Positions 63,526-64,000 of a stretch of DNA of 64,000 nt are shown here, piece by piece (position 1 is the first letter of the stretch; each line of letters opens with the position of its first letter). The stretch covers positions 774,187 through 838,186 of the forward strand of contig BJOX01000075.1 in assembly GCA_009731375.1 (NCBI GenBank). The letters run 5' to 3'. Below the pieces are notes generated by a model. It was not told the origin of the DNA. It was given only the letters and a program-made list of their open reading frames with translations, and ran no database searches. A program made the translations under genes and the position numbers. This stretch comes from Paulinella micropora. Its lineage: Eukaryota; Cercozoa; Imbricatea; Euglyphida.

Positions 63526-63747
63526 GCGTGGAGGGAAAATCAAAATCGGCAAACGCATGCTTTGCTTGTTTGTTTGTTCGTTGATTTGTTGTTTGCTTGG
63601 TTTGTTTGTTTGTTTGTTTGTTTACCAGCGTGGAGGGAAAATAACAAAATCAGCACAGGCCACACCTACACCATACACAACAAACAAACGAGCGAACAAA
63701 CAAACGAACTACACGCTCAGAGATAGGTAGATAGGTAGGTAGGTAGG

Positions 63748-63807
<60 letters not shown>

Positions 63808-63906
63808 ACAAGGTTCGTTGATGGGTGCGGTCAGTGCGGTAAAGACGGAAGACATACATTCAATCATACATACATACATACCATACATTACATAACATAA
63901 CATACA

Positions 63907-63940
<34 letters not shown>

Positions 63941-64000
63941 CATATACACACATACATAGTATTATTAGCAGGTTTGTTGGTGTACACTCAGTACAGTGAA
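63526..64000. repeat. (GTTT)n, (GATA)n and (CATA)n with a short direct repeat
   Basis: CAGCGTGGAGGGAAAAT occurs at about 63525 and 63627, enclosing a GTTT array (63563-63625). AACAAACGA repeats follow to 63705, GATA at 63721-63806 and CATA at 63868-63958. No gene seen. Confidence 0.85.

Overview
This window looks like nuclear DNA of a microbial eukaryote, most likely an alga or algal relative. It has spliceosomal introns, a UGA-decoding selenoprotein with a eukaryotic-type SECIS, LTR retrotransposons, a tRNA-derived SINE and very dense simple repeats. The style (CT, CATA and GATA microsatellites inside nearly every intron, copia elements, 10-N gaps) reminds me of chromerid assemblies such as Chromera, but that is inference and nothing here proves the species.

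Layout. 1-890: poly(T), (TA)n and CTAG-rich repeat. 896-10255: a 9.4-kb Ty1/copia element on the minus strand (element A) with 5-bp target-site duplications. 10386-10702 and 25764-27218: two halves of one host gene on the minus strand, a beta-class-like DNA methyltransferase with a C-terminal zinc finger. They are split by a 15-kb plus-strand Ty1/copia element (element B, 10703-25763). Element B carries an inverted gag segment and a decayed transposon-like insertion. 28723-30369: a multi-exon hypothetical gene. 30493-31120: two tRNA-derived SINE copies with (TTA)n tails. 31474-32728: a transposase-like relic. 33299-34358: a hypothetical gene with an in-frame stop. 35280-47680: element C, a 12.4-kb LTR element with Ty3/gypsy-type RNase H, a DSA-type protease, about 5 kb of unrecognised coding sequence between protease and RT, and no visible integrase.

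47681-64000: a host region swamped by microsatellites. It holds a divergent pair: selenoprotein T (minus, 48602-52178, with a type II SECIS at 48479-48528) and a complete nine-exon VAMP7-type longin R-SNARE (plus, 52645-56581). Further right are a diverged LTR related to element C, a cluster of short exon-like blocks on the minus strand, a 349-bp assembly gap and a 41-bp minisatellite.

The two strongest non-repeat results are the SelT gene with its SECIS and the VAMP7 gene. Their exon structures also show two patterns: many 5' splice sites begin GTC or GC, and in most large introns a microsatellite begins within a few tens of bases of the 5' splice site.
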